Source: Caldibacillus debilis DSM 16016 | Lineage (GTDB): Bacteria > Bacillota > Bacilli > Bacillales > Caldibacillaceae | Length of the DNA stretch: 64,000 nucleotides | Direction: 5' to 3' | NCBI RefSeq assembly: GCF_000383875.1 | Contig: NZ_KB912916.1 | Span: 43,955-107,954, forward strand | Shown here: positions 1 to 9,152 of the stretch, piece by piece | How positions within the stretch are numbered: position 1 is the stretch's first letter | Layout of the letters: each line of letters starts with the position of its first letter | The notes under the pieces: generated by a model | Databases searched by the model: none | The model's input: only the letters and a program-made list of their open reading frames with translations | Told to the model about the DNA's origin: nothing | Position numbers and translations under genes: made by a program

Positions 1-29
1 AGAGTCGGCATCAAAGGATGGTAGAGAAC

Positions 30-599
30 ATGGGAAGAAGGCACGTCTTTACAAAAACGGAGCTGCTGGACCAAACCAAACAATTGCTGCTGGAATACGG
101 TTATGAAGGTTTTCAACTGAAAATGTTGTCGGAGCGCCTGGTTGGGGCAAGAAGCACCATTTATCAATATTATGCCAACAAAGAAGAAATCGTGGCCGCT
201 TGTCTGAGACGGGTCATGGAGGACGTGCTGCATCAAGCCAATGCGGTGGACGAGACGGACTGCATGAAAGCGCTGCAGCAATTGCTGACGATCTATCTGA
301 AAGAGGCGGGTTTTCACCAAATGCTCGGGTTCGTCCACAAAATCAATAAAACCAATTCTCCCGCGACGGCGCGAGATCTTGAGTTCGTCGAGCAAGCACA
401 TTTTCTTTTAAAAAATCAACTGGAGCGACTGTTTGTCCGGGCGCGGGAAGAGGGCCATGTCAAACCGGACATTCCGCTTTCTGCCGTGATCGGCGTCTTT
501 TTGAACCTGATCAATACGCCCAATCTGATGAACATTCCTTTGCCGCAATGGAGCGAATTGTTGTATCGGATTTTTTGGGAAGGGGCGGGAAACCGCTAA
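30..599 (+). CDS. TetR/AcrR family transcriptional repressor
   Basis: A DNA-binding repressor of about 190 residues. The N-terminal helix-turn-helix is the usual TetR form (roughly residues 20-55, with ARSTIYQYYANKEEIV as the recognition helix and its tail), followed by a helical ligand-binding domain. I chose the ATG at 30 because AAAGGA lies 11 bases upstream; an in-frame ATG at 18 has almost no spacing to it. Directly downstream, two near-identical 14-base palindromes sit between this gene and an ABC transporter pair, so it most likely represses that transporter. The ligand cannot be read from the sequence. The gene may be co-regulated through the same region. Confidence 0.88.
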   Translation: MGRRHVFTKTELLDQTKQLLLEYGYEGFQLKMLSERLVGARSTIYQYYANKEEIVAACLRRVMEDVLHQANAVDETDCMKALQQLLTIYLKEAGFHQMLGFVHKINKTNSPATARDLEFVEQAHFLLKNQLERLFVRAREEGHVKPDIPLSAVIGVFLNLINTPNLMNIPLPQWSELLYRIFWEGAGNR

Positions 600-621
600 G
601 GTTTTTCCGTTTTTATTTTAT

Positions 622-651
622 TTGACACATGTGTCAGATAAACGGTATAAT
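622..651 (+). promoter_or_regulatory. Sigma-A promoter overlapping TetR operator 1
   Basis: TTGACA at 622-627 and TATAAT at 646-651 are separated by 18 bases. The perfect palindrome TGACACATGTGTCA (623-636) covers the -35 box and part of the spacer, so a bound repressor would block RNA polymerase. The promoter points at the ABC permease gene. Confidence 0.8.
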
Positions 652-699
652 GGCGATGTCGGTTCGGCGCAGGACTTTAAGTCGTTGCAGCATCGAATT

Positions 700-713
700 T
701 GACACAAGTGTCA
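700..713 (+). promoter_or_regulatory. TetR operator 2
   Basis: TGACACAAGTGTCA repeats operator 1 with its outer six bases on each side intact. It lies 77 bases downstream of operator 1 and just before the ribosome binding site of the permease gene, so it is inside the transcribed leader. Two operators suggest cooperative repression or a roadblock. Confidence 0.75.
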
Positions 714-744
714 TTTATTTTGTGTGTGAGGGGAAGAGCGAACC

Positions 745-1866
745 ATGTTTCTGGCATTGAAGGAAATGCGACACAGCAAAACCCGATTTCTCATGATCGC
801 CGTCATCTATGTGTTGATTGCCTGGCTGGTGTTCATCCTATCCGGGTTGGGAAACGGGTTGTCTACGCTGGCGGCTTCGACGTTTCTGAACATGAAGGCC
901 GATTATGTCGTTTTTGAACAGGGATCGAGGGCTTCCATGAGCAAGTCTTTGCTGTCCGGCGATTTGGCGGAGAAATTGTTGGAGCTGCCGAATGTGGAAG
1001 CCGCTTCGCCCATGGGAATCGTCATGGCGACGGCGATCAAGGAAAACGGCGGCTCGAACGAGGAAAAAGTGGATATCGCGGTGATCGGCATTGAACCGGG
1101 CAGTTTTCTCGAGCCGAATGTCGTTGAAGGTACGGGGCTTGCAGCTGATCAGCCGAACTACGCAATCGTCAATGAAACGATGAAAGAAAAAGGGTTCAAG
1201 CTGGGGGACACGTTTCAATTGGACGGTTCTTCGCAATCGCTGACCATTGCCGGTTTTGTCGAAGATCAGACGTACAACCACATCACTTCGGTGTTTGTGC
1301 CCATTGAAACGTGGCGCAAGCTGGCGTTTGCCGCCCCCGGATCGGACAAGGGGCTCAATAACCCCGTCAACGCGATTATGCTGCAGGGCAAAGCCATCGA
1401 TCCGAAATTCATCAACGAGCAGCTGCCGGGTACGGAGACGGTAACCCGCGCCGCGGCGGTGCAGGGAATTCCCGGCTACAAAGAGGAGAGGGGCACCATC
1501 TTCATGATGCTTGGGTTTCTGTTTGTCATTTCCGCATTCATCATCGGCGTGTTTTTCTACGTCTTCACGATGCAGAAGTCCAATCAGTTCGGGATCATGA
1601 AAGCGATCGGCGCCAAAAACGGATTTTTGTGCAAATCCGTCATTTCCCAGGTATTCGTCTTGTCGCTCTCGAGCATTATCGTTGGCATTCTGTTGACGTA
1701 CGGGACTGCGGTCATCATGCCCCAAGACATGCCGTTCCATCTGGACTTCAAGCTGGTGTTGACGTATTCCCTGATCTTGCTGGCGATCTCGTTACTGAGT
1801 TCCCTGGTATCCGTTCGCACGATCACCAAAATTGATCCGCTGAAAGCGCTCGGGAGGATGGAATAA
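745..1866 (+). CDS. FtsX-like ABC transporter permease (HrtB/MacB type)
   Basis: An inner-membrane permease of 373 residues. It has the FtsX/MacB layout: one N-terminal membrane segment (about residues 16-36), a large extracytoplasmic domain (about 40-245), then three membrane segments near the C terminus, ending with the typical sequence KIDPLKALGRME. GAGGGGAAG precedes the ATG. The ATPase gene starts two bases after its stop, so the two form one exporter. Control by TetR resembles heme or antimicrobial-compound exporters, but the substrate is unknown. Confidence 0.85.
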   Translation: MFLALKEMRHSKTRFLMIAVIYVLIAWLVFILSGLGNGLSTLAASTFLNMKADYVVFEQGSRASMSKSLLSGDLAEKLLELPNVEAASPMGIVMATAIKENGGSNEEKVDIAVIGIEPGSFLEPNVVEGTGLAADQPNYAIVNETMKEKGFKLGDTFQLDGSSQSLTIAGFVEDQTYNHITSVFVPIETWRKLAFAAPGSDKGLNNPVNAIMLQGKAIDPKFINEQLPGTETVTRAAAVQGIPGYKEERGTIFMMLGFLFVISAFIIGVFFYVFTMQKSNQFGIMKAIGAKNGFLCKSVISQVFVLSLSSIIVGILLTYGTAVIMPQDMPFHLDFKLVLTYSLILLAISLLSSLVSVRTITKIDPLKALGRME

Positions 1867-1868
1867 GC

Positions 1869-2570
1869 ATGACTGTGACCAAAGGTTTGCAAATCGTATC
1901 GGTATCCAAATATTACAACGAAGGCTCGGAGCGCATTACGGCATTGGACCGCGTCTCCTTGACGGTGGAACCGGGGGAGTTCGTCGCCGTGGTGGGGCCT
2001 TCCGGTTCAGGGAAAAGCACCTTATTGGCCATTGCGGGGGCCCTGCTGAAACCTTCCGAGGGCGAAGTGATCATCAACGGCAAACGCCTGTCCAACCTGT
2101 CGGACAAACAATTGTCCGATATCCGCTTGCGCGAGGTCGGCTTCATTTTGCAGGCTTCAAATCTGGTGCCGTACCTGAACGTGCTGGATCAGCTGCTTGT
2201 TGTGAAGCGGATGGCGGGCAAGGTTCGAGAGGAAGATAAAGCTTTTGCCGTAAAATTGCTTGAAGAGCTGGGGCTGGCCGCGAAGATGAAATGCTACCCG
2301 GAGGAGCTGTCCGGGGGCGAGAAACAGCGCACCGCCATCGCCAGGGCGTTCGTTAACGATCCTTCGATCATTTTGGCGGACGAACCGACGGCAAGTCTGG
2401 ATACGAAACGTGCCCATGAAGTGGTCTCCCTGATTGCCCGTGAGGTGAAAAACCGCGGCAAAGCGGCGGTTATGGTTACGCACGACGAGCGGTTGTTGGC
2501 CTACTGCGACAAAGTTTACCGGATGGAAGACGGTAAATTGTCGTTGGCGGAATTGGCGTCAACTCATTGA
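1869..2570 (+). CDS. ABC transporter ATP-binding protein (HrtA/LolD type)
   Basis: The 233-residue ATPase partner of the upstream permease. Walker A GPSGSGKST is at residues 43-51, the signature LSGGE near 146-150, and Walker B LADEPTASLD near 167-176, followed by the switch histidine in MVTHDER. Size and motifs match the MacB/LolD/HrtA class that drives FtsX-type permeases. GGAGG lies upstream, within the end of the permease gene. A strong terminator follows at 2615, closing the operon. Confidence 0.88.
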   Translation: MTVTKGLQIVSVSKYYNEGSERITALDRVSLTVEPGEFVAVVGPSGSGKSTLLAIAGALLKPSEGEVIINGKRLSNLSDKQLSDIRLREVGFILQASNLVPYLNVLDQLLVVKRMAGKVREEDKAFAVKLLEELGLAAKMKCYPEELSGGEKQRTAIARAFVNDPSIILADEPTASLDTKRAHEVVSLIAREVKNRGKAAVMVTHDERLLAYCDKVYRMEDGKLSLAELASTH

Positions 2571-2614
2571 GGATTAACGAGAGGAATTATGGGAATTTCC
2601 AGCAACTACCGGAA

Positions 2615-2639
2615 CCGACGGCCACGGCCGTCGGTTTTT
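2615..2639 (+). terminator. Rho-independent terminator of the TetR-regulated ABC operon
   Basis: CCGACGGCC (2615-2623) pairs perfectly with GGCCGTCGG (2626-2634), followed by TTTTT. Confidence 0.85.
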
Positions 2640-2845
2640 GCTGCTGAATGATTGTAATCTCTCCTCTTTTTGCACCAACTATGCGGACGGGTTTGACAAT
2701 CTGGGAAAGTTTGGAAGGTTACAACGCCGTGAATGATAAACACCGTCTTGGAAAAAATGGATTTTCCTTTTTGATATTGATGTAACATTGATGATAATGT
2801 TGTATAATTGATAATAATCTTAAATTTTTTAGGAGGTTCTTTATT

Positions 2846-3538
2846 ATGTCTGAAGAGATTAAACTTCCAGCCTCTTCGTACGAAGAACTTATCAAAATAA
2901 TTATGGCTTATGGAAGTACGAAAATTAAGGAGCCTAACTTAGAAGAATTAAGTAAACTTTGCGGAATTCCAACAACAACCATCAGTAGGAATAGTGGCTT
3001 TTTGGTTGCAACAGGAATAATTGAGGGAGGAAAATCAAAAACCATCACGGAAAAGGGAAAAGCTTTAGCTAGAGCTTTAGAACATAATAAGACTGATGAA
3101 ATTTCAAGACTATGGAGAGAGATAATATTAGAAAATGAGTTTTTGAACAAGATGGTTACTGCAATTAAGATTAGAAATGGTATGGATCATCAAAGTTTCC
3201 AAAGTCATATTGCTTATTCTTCCGGTCAAAGTAACAATTCTTACGTAAAAACGGGTTCTAATACTGTAATTGAGATAATAAAAATAGCTGAATTAATTGT
3301 AGAATCTGATGGTAAACTCATTATCAAAAATCAGACCGATGATTCGGTTAATATTGAAGAAACTAGAATCAACTCTTTAAACAAAGAGGAAACAGGTGTT
3401 AATAATTTTGAAATTAATAGAAGAAATGGAATATTAATTAATATCGATATCAAAGTTCATGCAAAAGTAGACGAATTAGATTATTTAGCAGAAAAACTAA
3501 AAAAAATCTTATCAGACATTAATAATCTTGATGATTAG
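2846..3538 (+). CDS. Winged-helix hypothetical protein of an AT-rich two-gene cassette
   Basis: A 230-residue protein of no family I can name. Residues about 10-80 look like a winged helix: NLEELSKLCGIPTTTISRNS fits helix-turn-helix spacing and is followed by a wing ending TITEKGKALARAL, as in MarR/DUF5343-like proteins. The C-terminal part is polar and predicted mixed alpha/beta, with no visible catalytic motif. AGGAGG precedes the ATG and TATAAT lies at 2803-2808. The gene is far more AT-rich than its neighbours and abuts the HEPN-like gene. It could be the sensor, antitoxin or autoregulator of that pair; that role is inference. Confidence 0.7.
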   Translation: MSEEIKLPASSYEELIKIIMAYGSTKIKEPNLEELSKLCGIPTTTISRNSGFLVATGIIEGGKSKTITEKGKALARALEHNKTDEISRLWREIILENEFLNKMVTAIKIRNGMDHQSFQSHIAYSSGQSNNSYVKTGSNTVIEIIKIAELIVESDGKLIIKNQTDDSVNIEETRINSLNKEETGVNNFEINRRNGILINIDIKVHAKVDELDYLAEKLKKILSDINNLDD

Positions 3539-3571
3539 ATGATTAATAGTCTGATAGAAGAGGTTTTTGAA

Positions 3572-4537
3572 ATGACATTTGAAATATATCCTACCACTGC
3601 TGAACATATAATTAATGCCACAGACGCAGTTTTGCTTAAAAGGAATGGGTGTGACGAAAATTTTGTAGCTTCATTTATGGACGTCCCAGATGAAACTGCT
3701 AGAAATGCTTTGAGAATGGCAGAACAAATAGGTTTAGTTAAATTATGCCAAAATTTATACTATCCCTTATGTCCATTTGCCACATATCTAGCAACTGGAA
3801 ACGAAAAACAGAAAGCAATTGTTATCAGATTATTATTAGAACAATATGAACCATATAGATTATTTAAAGAAAGATTAATTGTAACTGGATTTGTCCAAGC
3901 AGCATCCGAACAAATTAGAGTATTTTTCGGTATGTCTGCACATAGAGAAGTTATTAAAAACACTCTAACGAGTCTAGGTACATATTCTCAATCACTTCTT
4001 TCTGAAGGTGCTGGTCTGTACAGGGTTGCAGAAGAAGTTAGAGAAAGGGCTGATTATATTCTCGGAATGAATGAAATAGTTTCACAAAAAGAACAAGAAG
4101 ATATAATAGTTAGAAAGTTACTAGGTCCTAATGCATCTTCATGGATTGATCCTAGCGATACACTTGAACAATTAGTGATTGCATATTTAAAGTTATCGGA
4201 TTCCAAAAACGATCCAAGGGGACCGATATTATATGCTGGGAATGCTTTCGAATCATTTTTAGTTAAATTTGCTGATCATCATAACGTATCCCTTCAAGGA
4301 GCAACAGGCATTAATTCAAAGATAGATAAACTGAATGCTGCTGGAAAACTGAACACAAAGCATAAGTTTATGGGGAAATATCTAGGGCATGTTCGAAATG
4401 CTTGCGAACATGGTATAGACCCAGAAATAGGACAATCATGGCAAATTTCACAAAAAACTTCTCACGAGTACGTACATTTAACTATGACATGTATTGAAAT
4501 TATGGTGGATAGTCTAAGTGGGGTTTATAGAGTATAG
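3572..4537 (+). CDS. HEPN/Abi-C-like protein, candidate toxin or abortive-infection effector
   Basis: A 321-residue AT-rich protein. Near the C terminus (residues 275-280) it carries RNACEH followed by G, which fits the R-N-x3-H ribonuclease motif of HEPN domains; the sequence from about residue 215, with GNAFESFLVKFA and this motif, resembles the Abortive-infection C-terminal family. The N-terminal 80 residues look like a second winged helix (ATDAVLLKRNGCDENFVASF). I chose the ATG at 3572 because AGAAGAGG lies 8 bases upstream; the ATG at 3539, immediately after the previous stop, has no ribosome binding site. Adjacency and shared base composition imply joint transfer and operation with the upstream gene. 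Function as an RNase is inferred, not shown. Confidence 0.65.
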   Translation: MTFEIYPTTAEHIINATDAVLLKRNGCDENFVASFMDVPDETARNALRMAEQIGLVKLCQNLYYPLCPFATYLATGNEKQKAIVIRLLLEQYEPYRLFKERLIVTGFVQAASEQIRVFFGMSAHREVIKNTLTSLGTYSQSLLSEGAGLYRVAEEVRERADYILGMNEIVSQKEQEDIIVRKLLGPNASSWIDPSDTLEQLVIAYLKLSDSKNDPRGPILYAGNAFESFLVKFADHHNVSLQGATGINSKIDKLNAAGKLNTKHKFMGKYLGHVRNACEHGIDPEIGQSWQISQKTSHEYVHLTMTCIEIMVDSLSGVYRV

Positions 4538-7500
4538 CTAGAAATTTGTAATCATTTTTTTTATTTATTTTTCATAGTAAAGTAAAAAAATTAATTTGTT
4601 CGCACAGCCGTGTATAAACTTTTCATTTCCTTGATTTTTGGAAATTTTTATTTGAATTTTATAATCTGCAAAGTACCATCACGAATTCGTGGTAAATGAA
4701 ATAAAAAATTTAGGCGAGTAATATTTTTTTCCTAGTATTTGTCTTGGCTTTCTCTTTCGTGACTCAGTGACGTTATCATTTTTCAAAACGCAAGAGAAAT
4801 GCCCTTCCGTTTGCCGGGAAGCCATGCTCTTGCAGGGACCGGATATTCCACTGGAGATTCCGACAACGGGCAATCGAACCTGCGGTCATGCTGCAGGCCG
4901 GTGTACACTCCGGTGAGTGTTCTGCCAGTTACATGTGACCGCAATTGAGAGCGATTACAGATACAGAGGAGCAAAGAAAGATGCCGTAGGGGGCTGCTGG
5001 CCAAATTGGCGTTCCCGCGATGCAGCGGCAGCGTGCTGGAGCGCTGCGCTACAGGGACGGCAGTGCATTTTCGGAAAAGGCGCAGTAACCGCAAGTAAAG
5101 TTTCAGTAAAGCCGCAGGGCAGTCTCGGCTTCGGCGGAGCGGAACGCAGTAAACTTAGTAAACGCAGTAACTTTCAAAATACATATCTCTTTGCGCATAC
5201 ACGCACACATATGTATATATATTTGTATGTTTACTAATTTTATTACGTTTACTGCGTTCCGTGTACAGCGAATCAGAAGCATGCATGCAATTTTACTTGC
5301 AGGTTACTAACGTTTACTGAACCACGGCGGGACGGAACTTCGAACACCGGTACGCCTGCCCGCGCCCGGCCTATAGGCCCGACGACGAATCCCCAAGGTC
5401 ACGTAATGCCAGTGCAGCCTCCCTTGCCCCGTGGCGTCCCCTCCGCTCAACACCTGTCAGTGCGCTACTGGAAGCCGCGGCCTGTCGATGCCGCGCGCAC
5501 AGTGCGTACGTCGACCTGGTAGCAGAGAAGGGGAGGGTGTATGCCCTGCCGTTGTATGCCGAAGCTGCCCCTTGCAACCGGAAACCGCACCAGTATGAAT
5601 GCGCGGGGGACTACTTGCAAACAACGCAAACAAAAGGCAGTACGGTCGTACCTCTGGGATAGTAGCTTGCAGCCGGGCAGAAGGCTGGGAGAATGCCCGC
5701 CCGCAAAGGATTCGGCGAGCACCTTCCGACATCTGGAAGGCACCGATTGACCAGCTATGCGGCCCGGTCCAAACGGTCCATGCGACGAACGCCAAAGGTT
5801 TTTCATCCTGTAGATGCGGCAAAAAAAAGATACAATAAGGCACAGCGCCCCCCTTCATTCGTTTGGACAAGCTTGGTTCTTAATATCCGAGTCTGTTCAG
5901 CGGCGGATAACGATCGCGGCCCGTTTGCGTTCGGGATCACCCGTAAACCTATCAATAGGGTTATGAGGCTTTTTAATTCGTGAATATTTTCGAAGTATGA
6001 AATCAACATATTGCATCTTATCGCCGTCGCTGGAGAAAAACGGCTGGATGTCATGCTCCAGGACTTCTAAGGAGTTCTTTCAAATGGTTTTATTCTTATC
6101 TTGCACCTAAGCGAACCCGCCAATTTTCTCAAATTAAGCAGGTTTTAGCGTATGAAAGTTTGTCCGGGAGAACGTATCGCAGAGGAATATGTTTTATTGG
6201 AGAGAGAAAATCAAGTTTTTAAGAATGTGTTCTTGAAGGTCCAGGGACAATAAATAAAAAAATGCCAAGAAGCCTATGAAATCGTTCTTCAAGACGAATA
6301 AGATTAAGATACTCAATAGAGCATGACCTCATGTCTTTTTTAGTTTTCTGGCTTGGAAGCGATCTGATCTTGGGGGATAGGATCTTGTTCTGAACGGTCA
6401 TCAACTGTTCTGTGGTATTGTCCGTTTCGATCGTTTATCCCTTTGCCCTACTATGTACACAGCTAATTTATCCCGTCCTCCGAAAATCAAAACGCGAGCG
6501 TGGGAGGGGGTTGCCCTGATCCATGCTGGGCTTCTTCTTTTGTTGATAGCTATACAGGGGAGAGTGGGATAGGAACGGGTGCTGATCTTTCCAGCCGTTT
6601 CCCAATATCCCCCCTCCCGCTATGTTCCGATTCAGCTTCTCCAACTAATCACCCAAATCATTTCCCTGGACATTTCCCAACGTTCCGTTTTCGTGTTCCC
6701 TTTCAACTTTTTTCCTAAACGACGGACATTTTTCCTTTTCCTGGTACTTTGTACCAAATGGTTCCTCAAATCCCAAACACCCTTTTGCGGCAATGAGGAA
6801 CGGGAAAAGCTGCTCGAATCGCTAACAGGAGTTGGAGGGGCGTGGTCATCTCCCAAACGATGTCTGTTATAAGGCCACCTAATTGATGCAAGTATTTTCC
6901 GTAGTACGGATGGGAACGCAGCCGGCTGTCATCGGATGTTCGAATGAGATATTTGCCATCGGACTTTTCTGGTTCACGAACCGCCTGCTTGTCGATGCGA
7001 AACGTTCCATGCTCGGATATTTTTCTTCAAAAAAACGGCAACCTTTTTCAACGACCAAACTGACGGCAAAACAAGTGCAACGCTCTGCGGCTCTAGAACT
7101 GGAGCCTTCTCTGAAGATTCAAGGCATCCATCCTTGCCCCTAGGTACACGCAGAAGTATGCCGAAATGCCTCTGGTCCCTTTTGTTATCAAGAGGTCAGA
7201 GACATTTTGTTTGCCTATTCGCTGTTGAATTCGTGTTTCCGTTTGGCCACTTGATCGAGCTCAATCCTCCTACCAAATTCAAGTGAAAACAAAGAAAATG
7301 CAAGTTAAGTCCATTTAAAGAGTATCTTCAAAACGAATCTATTAAAGGATGAGGTGAATTTCGAAAAACAACTCCTCGCTATTAAACATCCGATATGTTA
7401 TAAAAACGAACGTGTATAGAAGACGACCGAATGGTGGTCATCAGATTCATTCCAAAGAATACGACAGCAATATTTGGAAGTAAAACAGAACACTTAATCC

Positions 7501-7572
7501 ATACTCCAGTGACATATATTATGCTAGAATATATTTAGTAATTTTATAAAATTCACATCTTAAACTACATTA
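4538..7572. other. Three-kilobase gene-poor region of mixed composition
   Basis: No convincing intact gene is visible. The first 250 bases are very AT-rich, like the cassette before them; 4790-5800 is GC-rich with broken frames; 5080-5330 holds an iteron-like cluster (separate entry). One frame stays open from about 5320 to 5660 but has no start codon and no family I recognise. 6100-7560 contains short open frames without ribosome binding sites. It looks like the residue of an integrated element. Confidence 0.5.
5078..5325. repeat. Iteron-like repeat cluster with inverted pair
   Basis: The unit (A)CGCAGTAA(A/C) or its complement recurs: near 5080, 5143-5153, 5161-5171 and inverted at 5247-5257, with related AGTAAA/TTTACT copies near 5105, 5155, 5228 and 5310. 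CGGAACGCAGTAAAC (5140-5154) is repeated as its exact complement at 5247-5261. Between the arms is an AT-rich stretch with alternating pyrimidine-purine runs (5195-5225). Repeats plus an unwinding-prone core resemble a plasmid or phage origin, but no Rep gene is visible. Confidence 0.5.
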
Positions 7573-7596
7573 TTGTTATTATTATTGGAGGGGGTT

Positions 7597-8592
7597 ATGT
7601 ACGCAACTTCAAATATATTCATGGCACTAAAAAAAGTATTGCCATTGTTAGTTGCTACTGTATTTCTTGTGGGTTGTAGCACAAAAAAAACAAATTCCAT
7701 AATGCTTGGTAAAAAGAGTGAATCAAAAGAAGAAATTTCTTATGGAGAAAATTTGCTTAATGAATTACAAAATGTTTATGAGACACAAGATTTTCCGTAC
7801 ACAATTTTGTTAGAGGTTGTATATGAATTGGAAAAAAATAAAACCGTAAAAGACGAAAATATGAAACAAGAATTGATAACATTAATGAATGATGCAGTGT
7901 TAAAAATGCTAGATACAGAAGACCCTGAGAAAAAGGATGAACTTGAAAAAATTTTCTATCCAGATGGAAAGGTGAATATTAATAATATTGCCTACGAAGA
8001 CTATTTAACTGATATTGTTAAGCAGAAAGTCATTAATGTTTTAAATCCAACATATGCAACTTTAAAGAGTCAAAATTTAACAATGGAGATTCTGGATAAT
8101 TATAACAATGTAATCAGAAAAGGTTCATTATACTATGGAGAAGATGGGATTTTCCATTATTTGAATCAAAATAAAATTAAATATAGGTTCATTGGTGAGG
8201 ACTTCGAGTCATCAAGTTTTCTTGTTCTAACAGAAGAGAATATAGTAATAGAGTTTGATTATTCAATGGTGGAGAATATATTTAAAATAAAAGATAAAAG
8301 TGGGAATATTGTTAATCCATTTAAAGTATTAATAAGTGAAGATGAAAGACGTTCCGTTTCCAGGATCCTTACTTTTCAGAAAAACGAAGAGGAATTTTAT
8401 AGATTAATGAGAAAGCAAAAAGAACAAAGTGAAATCAAAATAGGAATGACCGAAGAAGAAGTAATAAAAATACTGGGTGAACCTATAAACATAAATAGGA
8501 CAATTACAAAATATGGTACTTTTGAACAATGGGTCTATAACCATATGTATCTATACTTCGAAGATGGAATTCTATACGCAATACAAGATTAA
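7597..8592 (+). CDS. AT-rich lipoprotein with BamE/SmpA-like C-terminal domain
   Basis: A predicted lipoprotein of 331 residues. The N terminus has lysines, a hydrophobic stretch and a lipobox (FLVGCS), so the mature protein would be anchored on the outer face of the membrane. The last 50 residues (GMTEEEVIKILGEP, then EQWVYN and LYFEDG) match the short alpha-beta pattern of SmpA/OmlA-like domains. GGAGG lies 5 bases before the ATG at 7597; an in-frame ATG at 7621 would give a more standard signal peptide. The gene is strongly AT-rich compared with the surrounding genome, which suggests transfer. No partner gene is intact beside it. Confidence 0.7.
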   Translation: MYATSNIFMALKKVLPLLVATVFLVGCSTKKTNSIMLGKKSESKEEISYGENLLNELQNVYETQDFPYTILLEVVYELEKNKTVKDENMKQELITLMNDAVLKMLDTEDPEKKDELEKIFYPDGKVNINNIAYEDYLTDIVKQKVINVLNPTYATLKSQNLTMEILDNYNNVIRKGSLYYGEDGIFHYLNQNKIKYRFIGEDFESSSFLVLTEENIVIEFDYSMVENIFKIKDKSGNIVNPFKVLISEDERRSVSRILTFQKNEEEFYRLMRKQKEQSEIKIGMTEEEVIKILGEPININRTITKYGTFEQWVYNHMYLYFEDGILYAIQD

Positions 8593-8609
8593 ATCACTAT
8601 GGGCATTCT

Positions 8610-8831
8610 TTAGATAAAAACGGTTAGATGTAAAATTAAATACAACAACAAAAATATTTATATAGCCATAGATAAACCATGTAAGATTTCCCGCGTCACA
8701 ACCACAAGCAAACAGGGTTTTATCTATATTGCCTCTGGGGCCAAACAGGTTCGAGCCATTGAAGAAGCAGGACTGAAGGGAATTGGGTTCAGGAACACGC
8801 AAAATTCTAATGTGTATAGCTACGAAAAGTA
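8610..8831 (+). pseudogene. C-terminal remnant of an unidentified gene
   Basis: A frame with natural protein texture (TTTSKQGFIYIASG, then VRAIEEAGLKGIGF) runs from an upstream stop to a TAA at about 8829, but has no start codon. It follows the lipoprotein gene closely and is probably the tail of a deleted gene. I do not recognise the family. Confidence 0.3.
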
Positions 8832-9027
8832 AGAGTAGCATTCCTGTTCTCGGGGACTTGATTAAAATATCCTCTTGATTTAATGCAGGGGTATCAGACA
8901 ATGACCTTGAATTCATGCCAAAGAGACCTATAGATAAATTGTTCACTACATCACAAAATTGATAAGGTAAAGAATCAAAAGGTGTTGTTCATCTGTGTTA
9001 TCTAGATTCACCGGAAATTCGGGTGGT

Positions 9028-9078
9028 GGGCATCGAGGGTCCGCTTTTTAACTGCCGGCCCGGGATGCCCGCTTTTTT
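9028..9078 (+). terminator. Putative plus-strand terminator
   Basis: GGGCATC (9028-9034) pairs with GATGCCC (9064-9070), with additional GC pairing inside, followed by CGC and six T residues at 9073-9078. It closes the AT-rich block before the convergent amidase gene. Confidence 0.55.
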
Positions 9079-9152
9079 CTTTCGCCATTTTCCCTATCGT
9101 TGCATAAATGCCGGCTGATCTTGGATACGATTTGCCCCATCCTGCCAGGGGC

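Noticed and set aside
838-1740. 300-codon minus-strand frame inside the ABC permease gene
   Set aside because: Shadow of the permease gene; the plus-strand protein is a clear FtsX-type permease.
4862-4910. Possible tRNA T-arm (sequence resembling GGTTCGATT on the minus strand)
   Set aside because: The flanking bases do not pair to form a T stem and no other arms could be found.
4783-5094. 103-codon minus-strand open frame in the gene-poor region
   Set aside because: No ribosome binding site, unnatural amino-acid texture, and it overlaps repeats.
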